A stretch of DNA of 64,000 nucleotides. It comes from Gymnothorax reevesii (taxonomy: Eukaryota; Chordata; Actinopteri; Anguilliformes; Muraenidae). Location: contig CM056574.1 in NCBI GenBank assembly GCA_029721435.1, positions 76,241,501 through 76,305,500 of the forward strand. The letters are read 5' to 3'. Shown here piece after piece: positions 55,141 to 64,000 of the stretch (the stretch's first letter is position 1; each line of letters starts with the position of its first letter). Position numbers and translations under genes: made by a program. Below the pieces are notes generated by a model, which was not told where the DNA came from, ran no database searches, and saw only the letters and a list, made by a program, of their open reading frames with translations.

Positions 55141-56104
55141 CATCTTCTACCTTTATCTCCCTACCAAATCGATCATCTGTGTAATAAGAGCAGTCATTTG
55201 TCAGGTTATCGAAGAGATTTTTGTCTGGGTCAATGTTATTTTCATGCTATACTAGCCTGTGATCGGTGTCATCACAGGTATTAATATGCAATCTATCAAA
55301 CATCAGTGTTATAAAATTTACAGTCACATCAACAATACATCATACATCATCCAATACAATAAAAAACAGTCATTGGTATCACAAATCAGTGCATTACTGG
55401 TATTTTTCTGGTTCTGATTGCTCTCTGATGACTAAAACTTTTGCCTGCTCTGGAGTCCCATTCATCTTGATGAACACCTTACAATTTGATGTCCACGTCA
55501 ACTGAATTTTTTTCTTTAATTGTCTCGCCAGCCTTGCAATATTGGCATTTTTCTTTGTGAGGTGTTCATTGACATAAACATTTGTTCCTTTCAGCTTTCG
55601 TCCCTGTTTAAGCAGTTAATTCTTTTGTTTTCTGTTTACAAAGCGAATAATAATGGCAGATTTCTCAGTTTTATTTTTCCTTGGGAGAACGTGACACCCC
55701 TCTATTTCCTTACCCTCAACATTGATATCCCTGCTATTAAAGAAAGCTATAACCTGTTATTCTAAGGAGAGGAGCTGTTGATCAGACGGATCACGATTTG
55801 CTGCTACTGTTGCCGTAGCATTCGACCGGTGTGTGGTGTCCAGTCCGTTGATGATGACGTCATTCATTCTGGAGTATTGCTCCAATTCTGACACCTGGCA
55901 TTCCAAGGCAGCGATTTTCTTATCCTTCTCCTCGTTATGCCTCCGAAGATCTATAATGTCCCCCATTAAGTCCATAATCAGTTTCTGCTGTTTTAGGATA
56001 GTTGATATTTCCTCCGACATAAAATTCAGTGACTTCTCCATTTCCTCATCATTAACTCCATCTCTTTTAGGTGGCTTCTTGCACGCACTCGCAGTTGAAA
56101 GCAA
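55141..56104 (-). pseudogene. L2-type LINE ORF1
   Basis: Start at ATG 56104. The N-terminus is helical and charged with a coiled coil (EEMEKSLNFMSEEISTILKQ, KKIAALECQVSELEQYSR) followed by MNDVIINGLD, the pattern of L2/Jockey-type ORF1 RNA-binding proteins. The first frame stops near 55757 and the C-terminal half (to about 55400, basic and hydrophobic) is out of frame. The end of ORF1 is not precise. Confidence 0.65.
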
Positions 56105-56580
56105 CTAACACCCGTAAGGAGAAGATTACGGATATAGAGTCCCAGTATCTGGATGTAATAGTGCCACACTTGTGTAGTAGTTAGAAATTTTTAATTAAAA
56201 GTTTGTCACACCAAGCCCAGCCAACAACGAAATCGGGATGCACTCTCTTTTTTTCGAAGAAGCATCAAGCTCTTTCCCTCGAACCCGGCCACGAAGAAAC
56301 ACCGACCAGGAAGCAGTTCCCCGGGCAAACAACCATCCACCACCGAGCTGTGAGTATCAACACAAATCGCGCAGTAGAACTCACAATCTTTGTTTCAACT
56401 ACAGTCCAGCTGGACAAGCAAATGGAAATTTACTCACCAGCGTGGACACACCGCCGTGTCGGAGAGATGAAAGCAAGGCGAAACAATCCAGTCGGGTTCA
56501 ACGAAGCAGGCCGTTAGCAAGCATGCAATCCACCATCACAGCCACAGCAGCGGCGGATGGATATGGAGTTTCCATATTCC
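56105..56580 (-). other. Probable 5' untranslated region of the L2-type LINE
   Basis: Moderate GC, no minus-strand coding. A plus-strand frame of 104 codons (56203-56517) has no features of a real protein. Assigned to the LINE only by position. Confidence 0.4.
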
Positions 56581-56619
56581 ATATATATTAACAGTTTAGT
56601 ATTGAAATAAACACCATGC

Positions 56620-57910
56620 TTAAAATATCATGCATTACTGATAAATTTAAAAAGAATTATTCTTAGCTGAAAATATTTTCCCCAGTACTCCTCTCCCCAC
56701 TCTGACAAAGTCAGCATGGTGGTTCCCACTTTTTCCAATCGTAGATCAAAATGTTTTACCACGATTGGATAGAGTTTGGTATCGGCAAAGTCATTAGATC
56801 CATCTCTCACAAGGGAAAAGGGGGAAGTCTTGATCATGTCTGCTATTTCGTCGTCATCACTAGGGATCGACCGATATGGATTTTTTTAGGGCCGATGCCG
56901 ATACCGATACCGATACCGATTTTTTTCCATCACCCTTAGTGGATGACCGATAATGGACTGCCGATTTTCTTGGGCCGATATTGCTTTTGCTCCCTCAATT
57001 TACATCAAAAAAATGATACAATGATAAAAAATATCAGAGGTCTGAAGTTAGAAAAACATTTATTGAAAAGATTCAACCAGCCATCGATGTGATGGCTGCT
57101 CCTCCCCAGTGAGACGCGCACCCCACACACACGCAGACACACACACACACACACAAACACATCAGCTGAGCAGCTGTCTGGAAAACTCCACTACCGCTGG
57201 ATTGATAACGGCAGCAAACGGCTCTAAATACGTTTTCACAAAACACTGACACAAATTAGTACTACATATAAAACATTTCTCTCATTATTTAAGTTCTTCT
57301 AGTGCACGCTTAAGACCTCTCTGATAGCAGACATGGCTGCACCACTCTGCTCTGGGGGAGAGAGCACACACACACACACACACACACACACAGCAGGGCT
57401 TGAAATGAACTTTTTTGCTTGGTAGCGCTGCGCTCCTAAGTTAAAAAAGTTAGGAGCGTGAGCAAAAATTTAGGAGTGCACACACCGAAATCAAAGAGGC
57501 ACCAATATATATATTTTTTAATGTTTAAAGAAACTAAAATACAACACTCCACATTAACAATACAACTGTCTCCAACAAATGAAAATTATTAAACAATATG
57601 AGAGTCTTGAGTTTGATTAACAAAGGTTTGAATAACAAAGGCTTCCACTTCATTGACTTCATTCCATATCTGGAGGCTAGGATTTAAAGTTGGGTCTCCT
57701 TGCTCTGCCCTTCCATACATCTCCTCACTGCGAGTGAGGCATCAAATATGTCAAGAGGACCCTTCACACTGATGCGAATCAAATCTTCAATTGTGTTAAG
57801 GTTAAATGCAGATCTGACGTAAAGTCGTAAAGTCCTTTTTTTGCCTCAATATTGCAATATGAATCAGTCCACAGCGGTAACTTTGCTATTTGTTGGCTAA
57901 TTATAACATA
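56620..57910 (-). pseudogene. hAT-family transposase fragments
   Basis: Two minus-strand pieces: PFSLVRDGSNDFADTKLYPI with VVKHFDLRLEKVGTTML (about 56830-56680), the catalytic-Asp region of a ZNF862/BED-type hAT transposase, and SAFNLNTIEDLIRISVKGP (about 57830-57770), the C-terminal segment of the same group. Between them lie a terminal-repeat-like stretch with repeated CCGATA units (about 56865-56990) and CA microsatellites. Heavily decayed, probably more than one insertion. Confidence 0.6.
57123..57392. repeat. CA microsatellites
   Basis: (CA)n at 57123-57160 and 57365-57392. Confidence 0.85.
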
Positions 57911-57924
57911 GGCAGACTTTATAA

Positions 57925-58414
57925 TGTAATGTGAATATAGGCCACTAGATGGCAGTATTTACCTTTTTTTTGTTAAGCTCAGACTGGAGTCATGTTTAGA
58001 CATGTCCTGGACATGTCTGGGGCAAGTCTCAGAAAATAAAAAAAAGAGGTCTAAATGTGGGTGGGGTCTGCAAAAGAGTACATAAGGAAAAGAATTGAGA
58101 CAGTAAAGTAGTAGGAGAAATTGAAAGAAGATGACCAGACCTGCCATTCTGTTCAGGACCTGTGACGTTTCTTTTGTGGATTTCTTTGCCTGTGTTTGAG
58201 CATTTTCATCATCCAGGACATCACCAAGCCACCCCCGCCACGAAAAGGGATTGTGAATATTTATGTTTTGTACATAATTCAATCTTGGTCTTTAGGTTAG
58301 TTAGTTGTTATTGTCTTTGGTAATTAAATGTGTTTAAGTTTTTGGAACTGTGTCTGTCATCCCTTGCTGTTGCTGTTGTGTTGTAGATTGTAATAACAAA
58401 TTGGGGCCATAACA
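57925..58414 (+). repeat. 5' LTR, Gmr1-like copy 2
   Basis: 490 bp, TGTAATGTGA...GGGGCCATAACA. Shares the CCACGAAAAGGGATTGTGAA variant with its own 3' LTR and not with copy 1, so the two copies belong to slightly different LTR subtypes. Confidence 0.92.
57942..58087 (+). promoter_or_regulatory. LTR promoter module, copy 2 5' LTR
   Basis: CCACTAGATGGCAG (57942-57955); decamers at 57998-58007, 58009-58018 and 58020-58029. The TATA box is mutated here to TACATAAGG (58079-58087). Confidence 0.75.
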
Positions 58415-58417
58415 AAT

Positions 58418-58438
58418 TGGGGGCTCAAGGTCCGGGAT
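58418..58438 (+). promoter_or_regulatory. Primer binding site of copy 2
   Basis: Same as copy 1: TGGGGGCTC, AAG, GTCCGGGAT. Confidence 0.65.
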
Positions 58439-58530
58439 AGACCATTTTGTGAGTAATTTATTGAAAATCTAACATTTCAAAGTGTAAAATTGATTTTTTT
58501 TAATTGAATACATATATATTGACAACAGCA

Positions 58531-59892
58531 ATGGATGATTTCTTGACATCACCAACCGTAGGGGTTTTGAAGTCTTTTAAAAAGACAGAACTGCTAGAAA
58601 TTTGCAGACATTTAGAGCTGACAGAGGTGAAACCAGCCATGCGAAAAGCAAGACTGGCTCGAGAGATAGTTGAATATTACATTGATGAAAATGTGTTTGC
58701 ACCAGGAGATCTGGAACAGTTTCCAGTGGAAAATCCAAATATAGAAATGGAACTTAAATTAAAAATGCTAGAGATTGAAAGGGAGGAAAGAGAAAAAGAA
58801 AGGGAGGAAAAAGAAAAGCAAAGAGAATTTGAAAGGAAAGAAAAAGAAAAACAAAGGCAGTTTGAGTTAGAAAAATTAGCAAGAGAAGAGAAAATAGAAA
58901 GGGAGGAAAAAGAAAAACAAAGAGAATTTGAGTTAGAAAAATTTGCAAGACAGAGAGATTTTGAATTAGAGAAATTTGATGGAGAAGAAAGACTCCAAAT
59001 GGAGCAACTAAAAATTAAAATTGAAACTAAAAATAAATTTTGTGCCAGTCAGGAGGTAAAACTGGTGCCTCCATTTTCGGAAAAGGATGTTGACAACTAT
59101 TTCCAGTGTTTTGAAAAGGTAGCAAAGAGTTGCCAGTGGCCAAAGGAACACTGGCCTCTGATGTTGCAAACTGTCCTCAAGGGTAAAGCTCAACAAGCCT
59201 ATTCGGCTTTGTCTGCAGATGATTCCTCTGATTATGAGGTTGTCAAAAAGGTTATTTTGAGAGCTTATGAGTTGGTTCCAGAGGCTTACCGACAGAAATT
59301 CAGAGGTCTGAAGAAATCTGAAAATCAGACTTATGTTGAATTTGCTAATGAAAAGCAGGTTTGCTTTGAGCGCTGGTGTACTTCTATGGAGGTCAAGGAT
59401 GATTTCAACTCAGAGGGATTTGTGGCTCTGAATGAGCATACTACTCCTGTCCCCATATATATCCTAAGGGATACCGGAGCTTCTCAGTCACTTTTGTTGA
59501 TGGACTCCTTGGAGTTACGTGATGAGACCGCTTCAGGGGATTTCATACTTGTACAAGGTATTGAAGGGAGGACTGTATCTGTACCCCTGCGCTCTATATT
59601 CGTGAAGTCAGATTTAGTTACAGGACAGGTAAAGGTGGGACTTATGTCAAGTCTACCTATAAAGGGTGTTTCTCTGTTGCTAGGCAATGACCTGGCTGGG
59701 GGCAAAGTAGTTCCCCCTGTACATCTTACTTCACAGCCGAGCACTGAAGATGGGGATGAGGACCCATCTCTGTATCCTTCTTGCGCAGTGACTCGTGCTA
59801 TGGCCAAGAAGGCTAAAGAAGAAGATGTTGTGGTGCCGTCCAGCACATTGAACAGTCAGGACTCAGGTAGTTCGCCTCATGACTCTGATTAG
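58531..59892 (+). CDS. Gag-protease of Gmr1-like copy 2, internally deleted
   Basis: The start by homology is ATG 58531 (an upstream in-frame ATG at 58504 lies in the leader). It is open to TAG 59890-59892, where copy 1 has TGG. Order: SAP/HeH-like N-terminus (FKKTELLEICRHLELTEVK), a long Glu/Lys/Arg coiled coil built of near-repeats of EEKEKQREFE, capsid, and the first part of the SCAN-like block, then at about 59411 a direct jump to the protease lead (EGFVALNEHTTPVPIYI), LRDTGASQS (about 59465) and LLGNDLAGG. About 525 bp present in copy 1 (48670-49195) are absent, removing the end of the SCAN-like block and the zinc knuckle in frame. Junction microhomology TCA. Confidence 0.9.
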   Translation: MDDFLTSPTVGVLKSFKKTELLEICRHLELTEVKPAMRKARLAREIVEYYIDENVFAPGDLEQFPVENPNIEMELKLKMLEIEREEREKEREEKEKQREFERKEKEKQRQFELEKLAREEKIEREEKEKQREFELEKFARQRDFELEKFDGEERLQMEQLKIKIETKNKFCASQEVKLVPPFSEKDVDNYFQCFEKVAKSCQWPKEHWPLMLQTVLKGKAQQAYSALSADDSSDYEVVKKVILRAYELVPEAYRQKFRGLKKSENQTYVEFANEKQVCFERWCTSMEVKDDFNSEGFVALNEHTTPVPIYILRDTGASQSLLLMDSLELRDETASGDFILVQGIEGRTVSVPLRSIFVKSDLVTGQVKVGLMSSLPIKGVSLLLGNDLAGGKVVPPVHLTSQPSTEDGDEDPSLYPSCAVTRAMAKKAKEEDVVVPSSTLNSQDSGSSPHDSD

Positions 59893-59898
59893 CCTACT

Positions 59899-62229
59899 AT
59901 GGTTTCTCCGTTTGAGGACTTATCAGATACTTTTATCAGTTCTCTATTCAGCCAGCCGGATGGGTCTGGTGATTCTGATGTGTCTGGAGACTTGTCTCTG
60001 TCCAGAAAGCGGTTGATTGAGGAGCAAACTAATGATCCTGAAATTTGTGTACTAAAGAGGAGAGCCCTTCCTGATAAAGAAATAGACGCAGTTCCAGTTG
60101 GGTATTATCTCAAGGATGGTCTGTTAATGCGGAAGTGGCGCCCTCCTGATATCCCTGCCAATGCAGATTGGGCAGTGGTCAGGCAAATTGTCGTTCCGAA
60201 GGTCTACAGGAATGAGATCTTAACAATGGCTCATAGTTTACCTTTAGGAGGTCATCTTGGTGTTAACAAGACTGTTGATAAGATCATGAAACACTTCTTT
60301 TGGCCTGGGCTTCGGAAAGACGTTTCCAACTTTTGCAAAACCTGTCACACTTGTCAGGTAGTTGGAAAACACCAGTTAGACCCACCTGTAGCTCCATTGC
60401 AGCCTATCCCAGCATTTGGAGAGCCCTTCTCTAAGGTCATTTTTGATTGCGTTGGTCCATTACCCAAGACTAGATCTGGAAATCAGTACTTGTTGACAAT
60501 CATGTGTGCATCTATCAGATTCCCCGAAGCCATACCTCTACGTAACATCAAGGCAACTGCAATCTCGAAGGCTTTGATAAAGTTCTTCACGTTGTTTGGC
60601 CTTCCCAGGGAAATTCAGTCAGACCAGGGTAGCAATTTCACTTCAGGATTGTTTCAGCAGGTTGTGTATGAACTAGGTGCAAAGCAGATTCTTTCTAGTG
60701 CCTATCATCCAGAAAGTCAGGGTGCCTTAGAGCGGTTTCATTCCACTCTCAAGACAATGATGAGGACTTATTGTTATGACCATGAGAAAGACTGGGATGA
60801 AGGGGTTCATTTGCTGTTGTTTGCAGCTAGAGAAGCAGTGCAGAAGTCTACTGGATTCAGTCCATTTGAGCTAGTGTTTGGCCATGAAGTGAGAGGACCT
60901 TTGCTATTATTGAGTGAACAATGGCAAGAGGAAGAGCCGTACATCAGTCTGTTAGACTATGTCAGCAAGTTCAAGGAAAGATTGCGTGCAGCTTGTGACC
61001 TAGCCAAAGAGAACTTGAAATCAAGTCAGGGAAAAATGAAAACTTGGTATGATCATAAAGCTAGAAGCCGTGAGTTTAAACCAGGAGACAAGGTCCTTGT
61101 GTTGTTTCCCTTGCATTCCAATCCTTTGCAGGCTAGATTTCATGGTCCTTATGAAATTCTGACAAAACTCAATGATCTCAATTACATTGTGAAGACTCCA
61201 GATAGGAGAAAACCAAAACAATTGTGTCATATTAACATGCTAAAGCCTTATCATGACAGAAATGCTAGGGTTGCAGCTGTCACTTCAAATTCTCCAATGG
61301 TCGAAACGTGTGAAGATGAGGGGGAGTTTCAAGATGATGAACCAAGAATTAAAGCTGAAGTTCTTTCATGTAAATTGTCAAACACTGAAGTGTTGCAAAA
61401 TCTTGATGTAAAACTCCAGCACTTAGAACCCTCACAGAGAGATCAGCTTGAAAGGTTGATCAAGAAATATGAGGATTTGTTTCCTGATGTTCCAAAGAGA
61501 GTTACTATAGCCTCTCATGATGTAGATGTTGGTGATGCCAAACCAATAAAACAGCATCCATACCGGATGAATCCTGAAAAGAGAAAGATTGCTGAGAAAG
61601 AGGTTGAGTACATGTTAAAACGTGATATTATCAGACCCTCCAACTCCGATTGGAGTTCACCCTGTGTGCTAGTTCCAAAACCTGATGGAAGTACTAGATT
61701 CTGTACCGATTATCGCAAAGTCAATGCTGTAACTAGAACTGATGTGTTTCCAATACCTAGGATTGATGATTGTATTGATAGTGTAGGGCAAGCAAAGTTT
61801 CTGACCAAGATTGATTTATTGAAGGGTTATTGGTGTGTGACTTTAACTGAGAGGGCCAAGAGCATCTCTGCTTTTGCCACACCATCTGGATTGTACCAGT
61901 ATGAAGTCCTACCCTTTGGCATGAAAAATGCCCCAGCCACGTTCCAAAGGATGATACAGTCTACAATCGCCGGATTGCCACACACGGGTGCGTACATCGA
62001 TGACCTGATCACATGCAGTGACTCCTGGGAAGAACATCTGAAAGAAGTAGAGACATTGTTCCAGCGCCTGACCCAGGCTAACCTGACTGTTAACCTGAAC
62101 AAGAGTGACTTTGGTTGTGCTACTGTCACCTATCTTGGCTACGTCATAGGCCAGGGTAAGGTGGCACCCATAAATGCTAAAGTCCAAGCCATCATTGACT
62201 TTCCAGTTCCTGACAACAAAAAAGCTTAG
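59899..62229 (+). CDS. Integrase-RT polyprotein of Gmr1-like copy 2
   Basis: One open frame of 776 codons from the linker, in the same register as the upstream gag-protease past its TAG. Full H2C2 motif (H and H in AHSLPLGGHLG, C and C in CKTCHTC; about 60230-60360). Integrase Asp in FDCVGPLPK (about 60445), Asp in SDQGSNF (about 60620), Glu in SQGALERF (about 60735); integrase tail; RT with DYRKVNAVTRTD (about 61710), LPFGMKNAPATFQ and YIDD at 61993-62004. It ends at a TAG (62227-62229; TTG in copy 1) at the start of the connection to RNase H. Confidence 0.93.
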   Translation: MVSPFEDLSDTFISSLFSQPDGSGDSDVSGDLSLSRKRLIEEQTNDPEICVLKRRALPDKEIDAVPVGYYLKDGLLMRKWRPPDIPANADWAVVRQIVVPKVYRNEILTMAHSLPLGGHLGVNKTVDKIMKHFFWPGLRKDVSNFCKTCHTCQVVGKHQLDPPVAPLQPIPAFGEPFSKVIFDCVGPLPKTRSGNQYLLTIMCASIRFPEAIPLRNIKATAISKALIKFFTLFGLPREIQSDQGSNFTSGLFQQVVYELGAKQILSSAYHPESQGALERFHSTLKTMMRTYCYDHEKDWDEGVHLLLFAAREAVQKSTGFSPFELVFGHEVRGPLLLLSEQWQEEEPYISLLDYVSKFKERLRAACDLAKENLKSSQGKMKTWYDHKARSREFKPGDKVLVLFPLHSNPLQARFHGPYEILTKLNDLNYIVKTPDRRKPKQLCHINMLKPYHDRNARVAAVTSNSPMVETCEDEGEFQDDEPRIKAEVLSCKLSNTEVLQNLDVKLQHLEPSQRDQLERLIKKYEDLFPDVPKRVTIASHDVDVGDAKPIKQHPYRMNPEKRKIAEKEVEYMLKRDIIRPSNSDWSSPCVLVPKPDGSTRFCTDYRKVNAVTRTDVFPIPRIDDCIDSVGQAKFLTKIDLLKGYWCVTLTERAKSISAFATPSGLYQYEVLPFGMKNAPATFQRMIQSTIAGLPHTGAYIDDLITCSDSWEEHLKEVETLFQRLTQANLTVNLNKSDFGCATVTYLGYVIGQGKVAPINAKVQAIIDFPVPDNKKA

Positions 62230-62757
62230 CGCCGCTTCCTTGGAATGATCGGGTACTACCGCAAGTTCTGCAAGAACTTTGCTGAGATTGCTCTCAGTCT
62301 AACTAACCAACTGAAGAAAGGCGTAAAGTTCACCTGGGATGATGCATGCCAGAGAGCCTTGGATCGCCTGAAGTCTCTGCTGTGTCACATCCCCGTGCTC
62401 AAATCTCCTGACTTTTGTGGATCTGGGCTCCTACAGAGAAGTGACTCTGATGACATTGAGCATCCCGTGGCATACTTCTCCAGGAAGTTCAATCGCCACC
62501 AAAGGAACTATTCCACAATAGAGAAGGAACTATTGGCTCTGGTCCTTTCTTTACAACACTTTGAGGTTTATGTTTGTACAGGACAAAAGCCAATGATTGT
62601 GTACACTGACCACAATCCGTTAATGTTTTTGAGTAAGATGAAAAACAAGAATCGGAGATTGTTGAATTGGAGTTTGATTTTACAGGAGTTTGACTTGGAA
62701 ATGAAGCATGTGAAGGGTACAGACAATGTAATTGCTGATTGCTTATCCCGTGTTTGA
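62230..62757 (+). pseudogene. RNase H of Gmr1-like copy 2, active-site deletion
   Basis: It continues in the same frame after the TAG (RRFLGMIGYYRKFCKNF), but the segment of copy 1 containing VDASD is missing: SPDF runs directly into CGSGLLQRS (about 62413). The deletion removes about 16 residues including the first catalytic Asp. The rest (YSTIEKELLAL, TDHNPL, IADCLSRV) is normal. Confidence 0.9.
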
Positions 62758-62880
62758 ATGTGTATATATATATCATGTGTTTGAATATTGTATGATATGT
62801 ATATATAGACAAGTGTTCACTTAACCATTTTGTATTGAAAAGAAAAATTTTGCCTTTATGAGTCAAAATTTTTCCCTTTT

Positions 62881-62890
62881 GGAATGGAGG
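62881..62890 (+). promoter_or_regulatory. Polypurine tract, Gmr1-like copy 2
   Basis: GGAATGGAGG immediately before the 3' LTR. Confidence 0.65.
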
Positions 62891-63374
62891 TGTAATGTGA
62901 ATATAGGCCACTAGATGGCAGTATTTACCTTTTTTTTGTTAAGCTCAGACTGGAGTCATGTTTAGACATGTCCTGGACATGTCTGGGGCAAGTCTCAGAA
63001 AATTAAAAAAAAGAGGTCTAAATGTGGGTGGGGTCTGCAAAAGAGTATATAAGGAAAAGAATTGAGACAGTAAAGTAGTAGGAGAAATTGAAAGAAGATG
63101 ACCAGACCTGCCATTCTGTTCAGGACCTGTGACGTTTCTTTTGTGGATTTCTTTGCCTGTGTTTGAGCATTTTAATCATCCAGGACATCACCAAGCCACC
63201 CCCCCACGAAAAGGGATTGTGAATATTTATGTTTTGTACATAATTCAATCTTGGTCTTTAGGTTAGTCAGTTGTTATTGTCTTTGGTAATTAAATGTGTT
63301 GAAGTTTTTGGAACTGTGTCTGTCATCCCTTGCTGTTGTGTTGTAGATTGTAATAAGAAATTGGGGTCATAACA
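62891..63374 (+). repeat. 3' LTR, Gmr1-like copy 2
   Basis: 484 bp; differs from its 5' partner by few bases and small indels near the end. Followed by ATAA. Confidence 0.92.
62908..63054 (+). promoter_or_regulatory. LTR promoter module, copy 2 3' LTR
   Basis: CCACTAGATGGCAG (62908-62921); decamers at 62964-62973, 62975-62984 and 62986-62995; TATATAAGG at 63046-63054. Confidence 0.75.
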
Positions 63375-63461
63375 ATAATGAGTTGGATATGTTTGTTTTA
63401 AGATTGCCTATGCCACACGCCCAGGCGTATCTCTAGGACTAAAGATTAGCGCGGCCCAGAG

Positions 63462-63850
63462 CAGGGGCGAAGCTAGAACCGGGAATTGGGGTGGCACAGA
63501 CACGAATGATTGTCGTCTTACCTCATCGGGGAGAACAAGCAGCACCTGTTAAGTGCGGAGCGCTCTCGGAGTGAACATTTTGTTAATCATGAAAATGACT
63601 GCGAACAGGTCAGGACTAATAATTCTTTAAAACAGATGTTACGTCCACCCCAATTCTCAGTTTTACGGAATTTACCCCATGATCGCGGTTAGATCGCATG
63701 AGAAACCGTGTCTTCAGTTGCCTTTTATGATAATTGGGAAACAAATTGGGTCAATAAAGAAAAATAATTGAGAACTAGCCAGGACTATCCTAATTATCAT
63801 AAAGGGACGTGTCTGTGACACCCCAATTCCCGGTTCTAGCTTCGCCCCTG
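63462..63850. mobile_element. hAT-type MITE, 389 bp
   Basis: Perfect 8-bp duplication GCCCAGAG at 63454-63461 and 63851-63858. Terminal inverted repeats of more than 30 bp start CAGGGGCGAAGCTAGAACCG on both ends. No coding capacity. The ends are nearly identical, so it looks young. Confidence 0.92.
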
Positions 63851-63858
63851 GCCCAGAG

Positions 63859-64000
63859 CTCCCCTTAATTACTAACCCTGACTTGCACGCAATCATTCGC
63901 ATAATTGACAAACAATCCTTCCAGAATTTCCCTGGTTTTTTATTGTTTTTTAAATTATTATTATTTGCGGTAACTTTTTCAAAAAGTGGCAATGAAAGTT
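63859..64000. other. Unassigned right edge
   Basis: Short AT-rich sequence; nothing recognised. Confidence 0.4.

Larger units (their letters stand above)
57925..63374 (+). mobile_element. Complete Gmr1-like Ty3/gypsy retrotransposon, copy 2
   Basis: LTRs 57925-58414 and 62891-63374, 4-bp duplication ATAA at 57921-57924 and 63375-63378. Same organisation as copy 1 and very similar in sequence, but with different lesions: a deletion of the gag C-terminal half with the zinc knuckle, a TAG before the linker, a TAG in RT connection and a deletion in RNase H. Target sites differ, so the copies are independent insertions of one active family. Confidence 0.93.

Noticed and set aside
56203..56591. 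Two overlapping plus-strand frames over 100 codons
   Set aside because: Antisense to the probable LINE 5' region, no domain, overlapping in two frames.
1..64000. Host protein-coding genes, tRNA or rRNA genes
   Set aside because: Every recognisable coding segment belongs to a transposable element, and no cloverleaf or rRNA core sequence was recognised by eye; a tRNAscan or covariance search could not be run.

Overview
This window has no recognisable host gene. It is a dense graveyard of transposable elements from a vertebrate genome, most likely a ray-finned fish. The evidence is the mix of families: Sushi-type chromovirus, Gmr1-like Ty3/gypsy, Tx1-like L1, CR1 and L2-type LINEs, a DIRS tyrosine-recombinase element, PIF/Harbinger and hAT transposons, MITEs and CA/ATT microsatellites. 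No bacterial feature, tRNA, rRNA or CRISPR array was seen. The species cannot be named from the sequence.

Layout. 1-3517: left-truncated Gmr1-like Ty3/gypsy element (minus strand) inserted into a LINE 3' end. 3523-5163: two converging LINE fragments. 5164-13468: a CR1-type LINE (minus) split by a complete Sushi-like Ty3/gypsy element, 5549-12049, with 5-bp target duplication CAAGG. 14203-17230: a CR1 ORF1 (esterase) fragment split by a DNA transposon, 14824-17121 (8-bp duplication GGTACCAT), which itself carries a solo LTR at 15521-16635. 17596-25627: a retrovirus-like LTR element with a tRNA-Arg-type primer site but no visible gag/pol/env, carrying a Sushi solo LTR at 19315-20563. 25628-44270: a Tx1-like L1 LINE with two PIF/Harbinger copies. 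The first (26049-38851) contains a DIRS element (28587-38741), which contains a hAT transposon (29316-32772). The second (39723-42740) contains a Gmr1 solo LTR. 45410-56580: a nearly complete L2-type LINE (minus) holding a complete Gmr1-like element (47218-53189) and a short SINE/MITE-like insert. 56600-57910: hAT remnants. 57925-63374: a second complete Gmr1-like element. 63462-63850: a hAT-type MITE.

Insertion order can be read because most junctions are exact: removing each insert with one target duplication restores the host element. The two full Gmr1-like copies have the pol order protease-integrase-RT-RNase H, opposite to ordinary Ty3/gypsy, and a SCAN-like gag. All five LTRs of this family here carry a CTCF-core-like motif near the 5' end and three abutting decamers that fit the p53 half-site consensus, about 50 bp upstream of a TATA box (one TATA is mutated). 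This promoter arrangement is the most interesting signal in the window.
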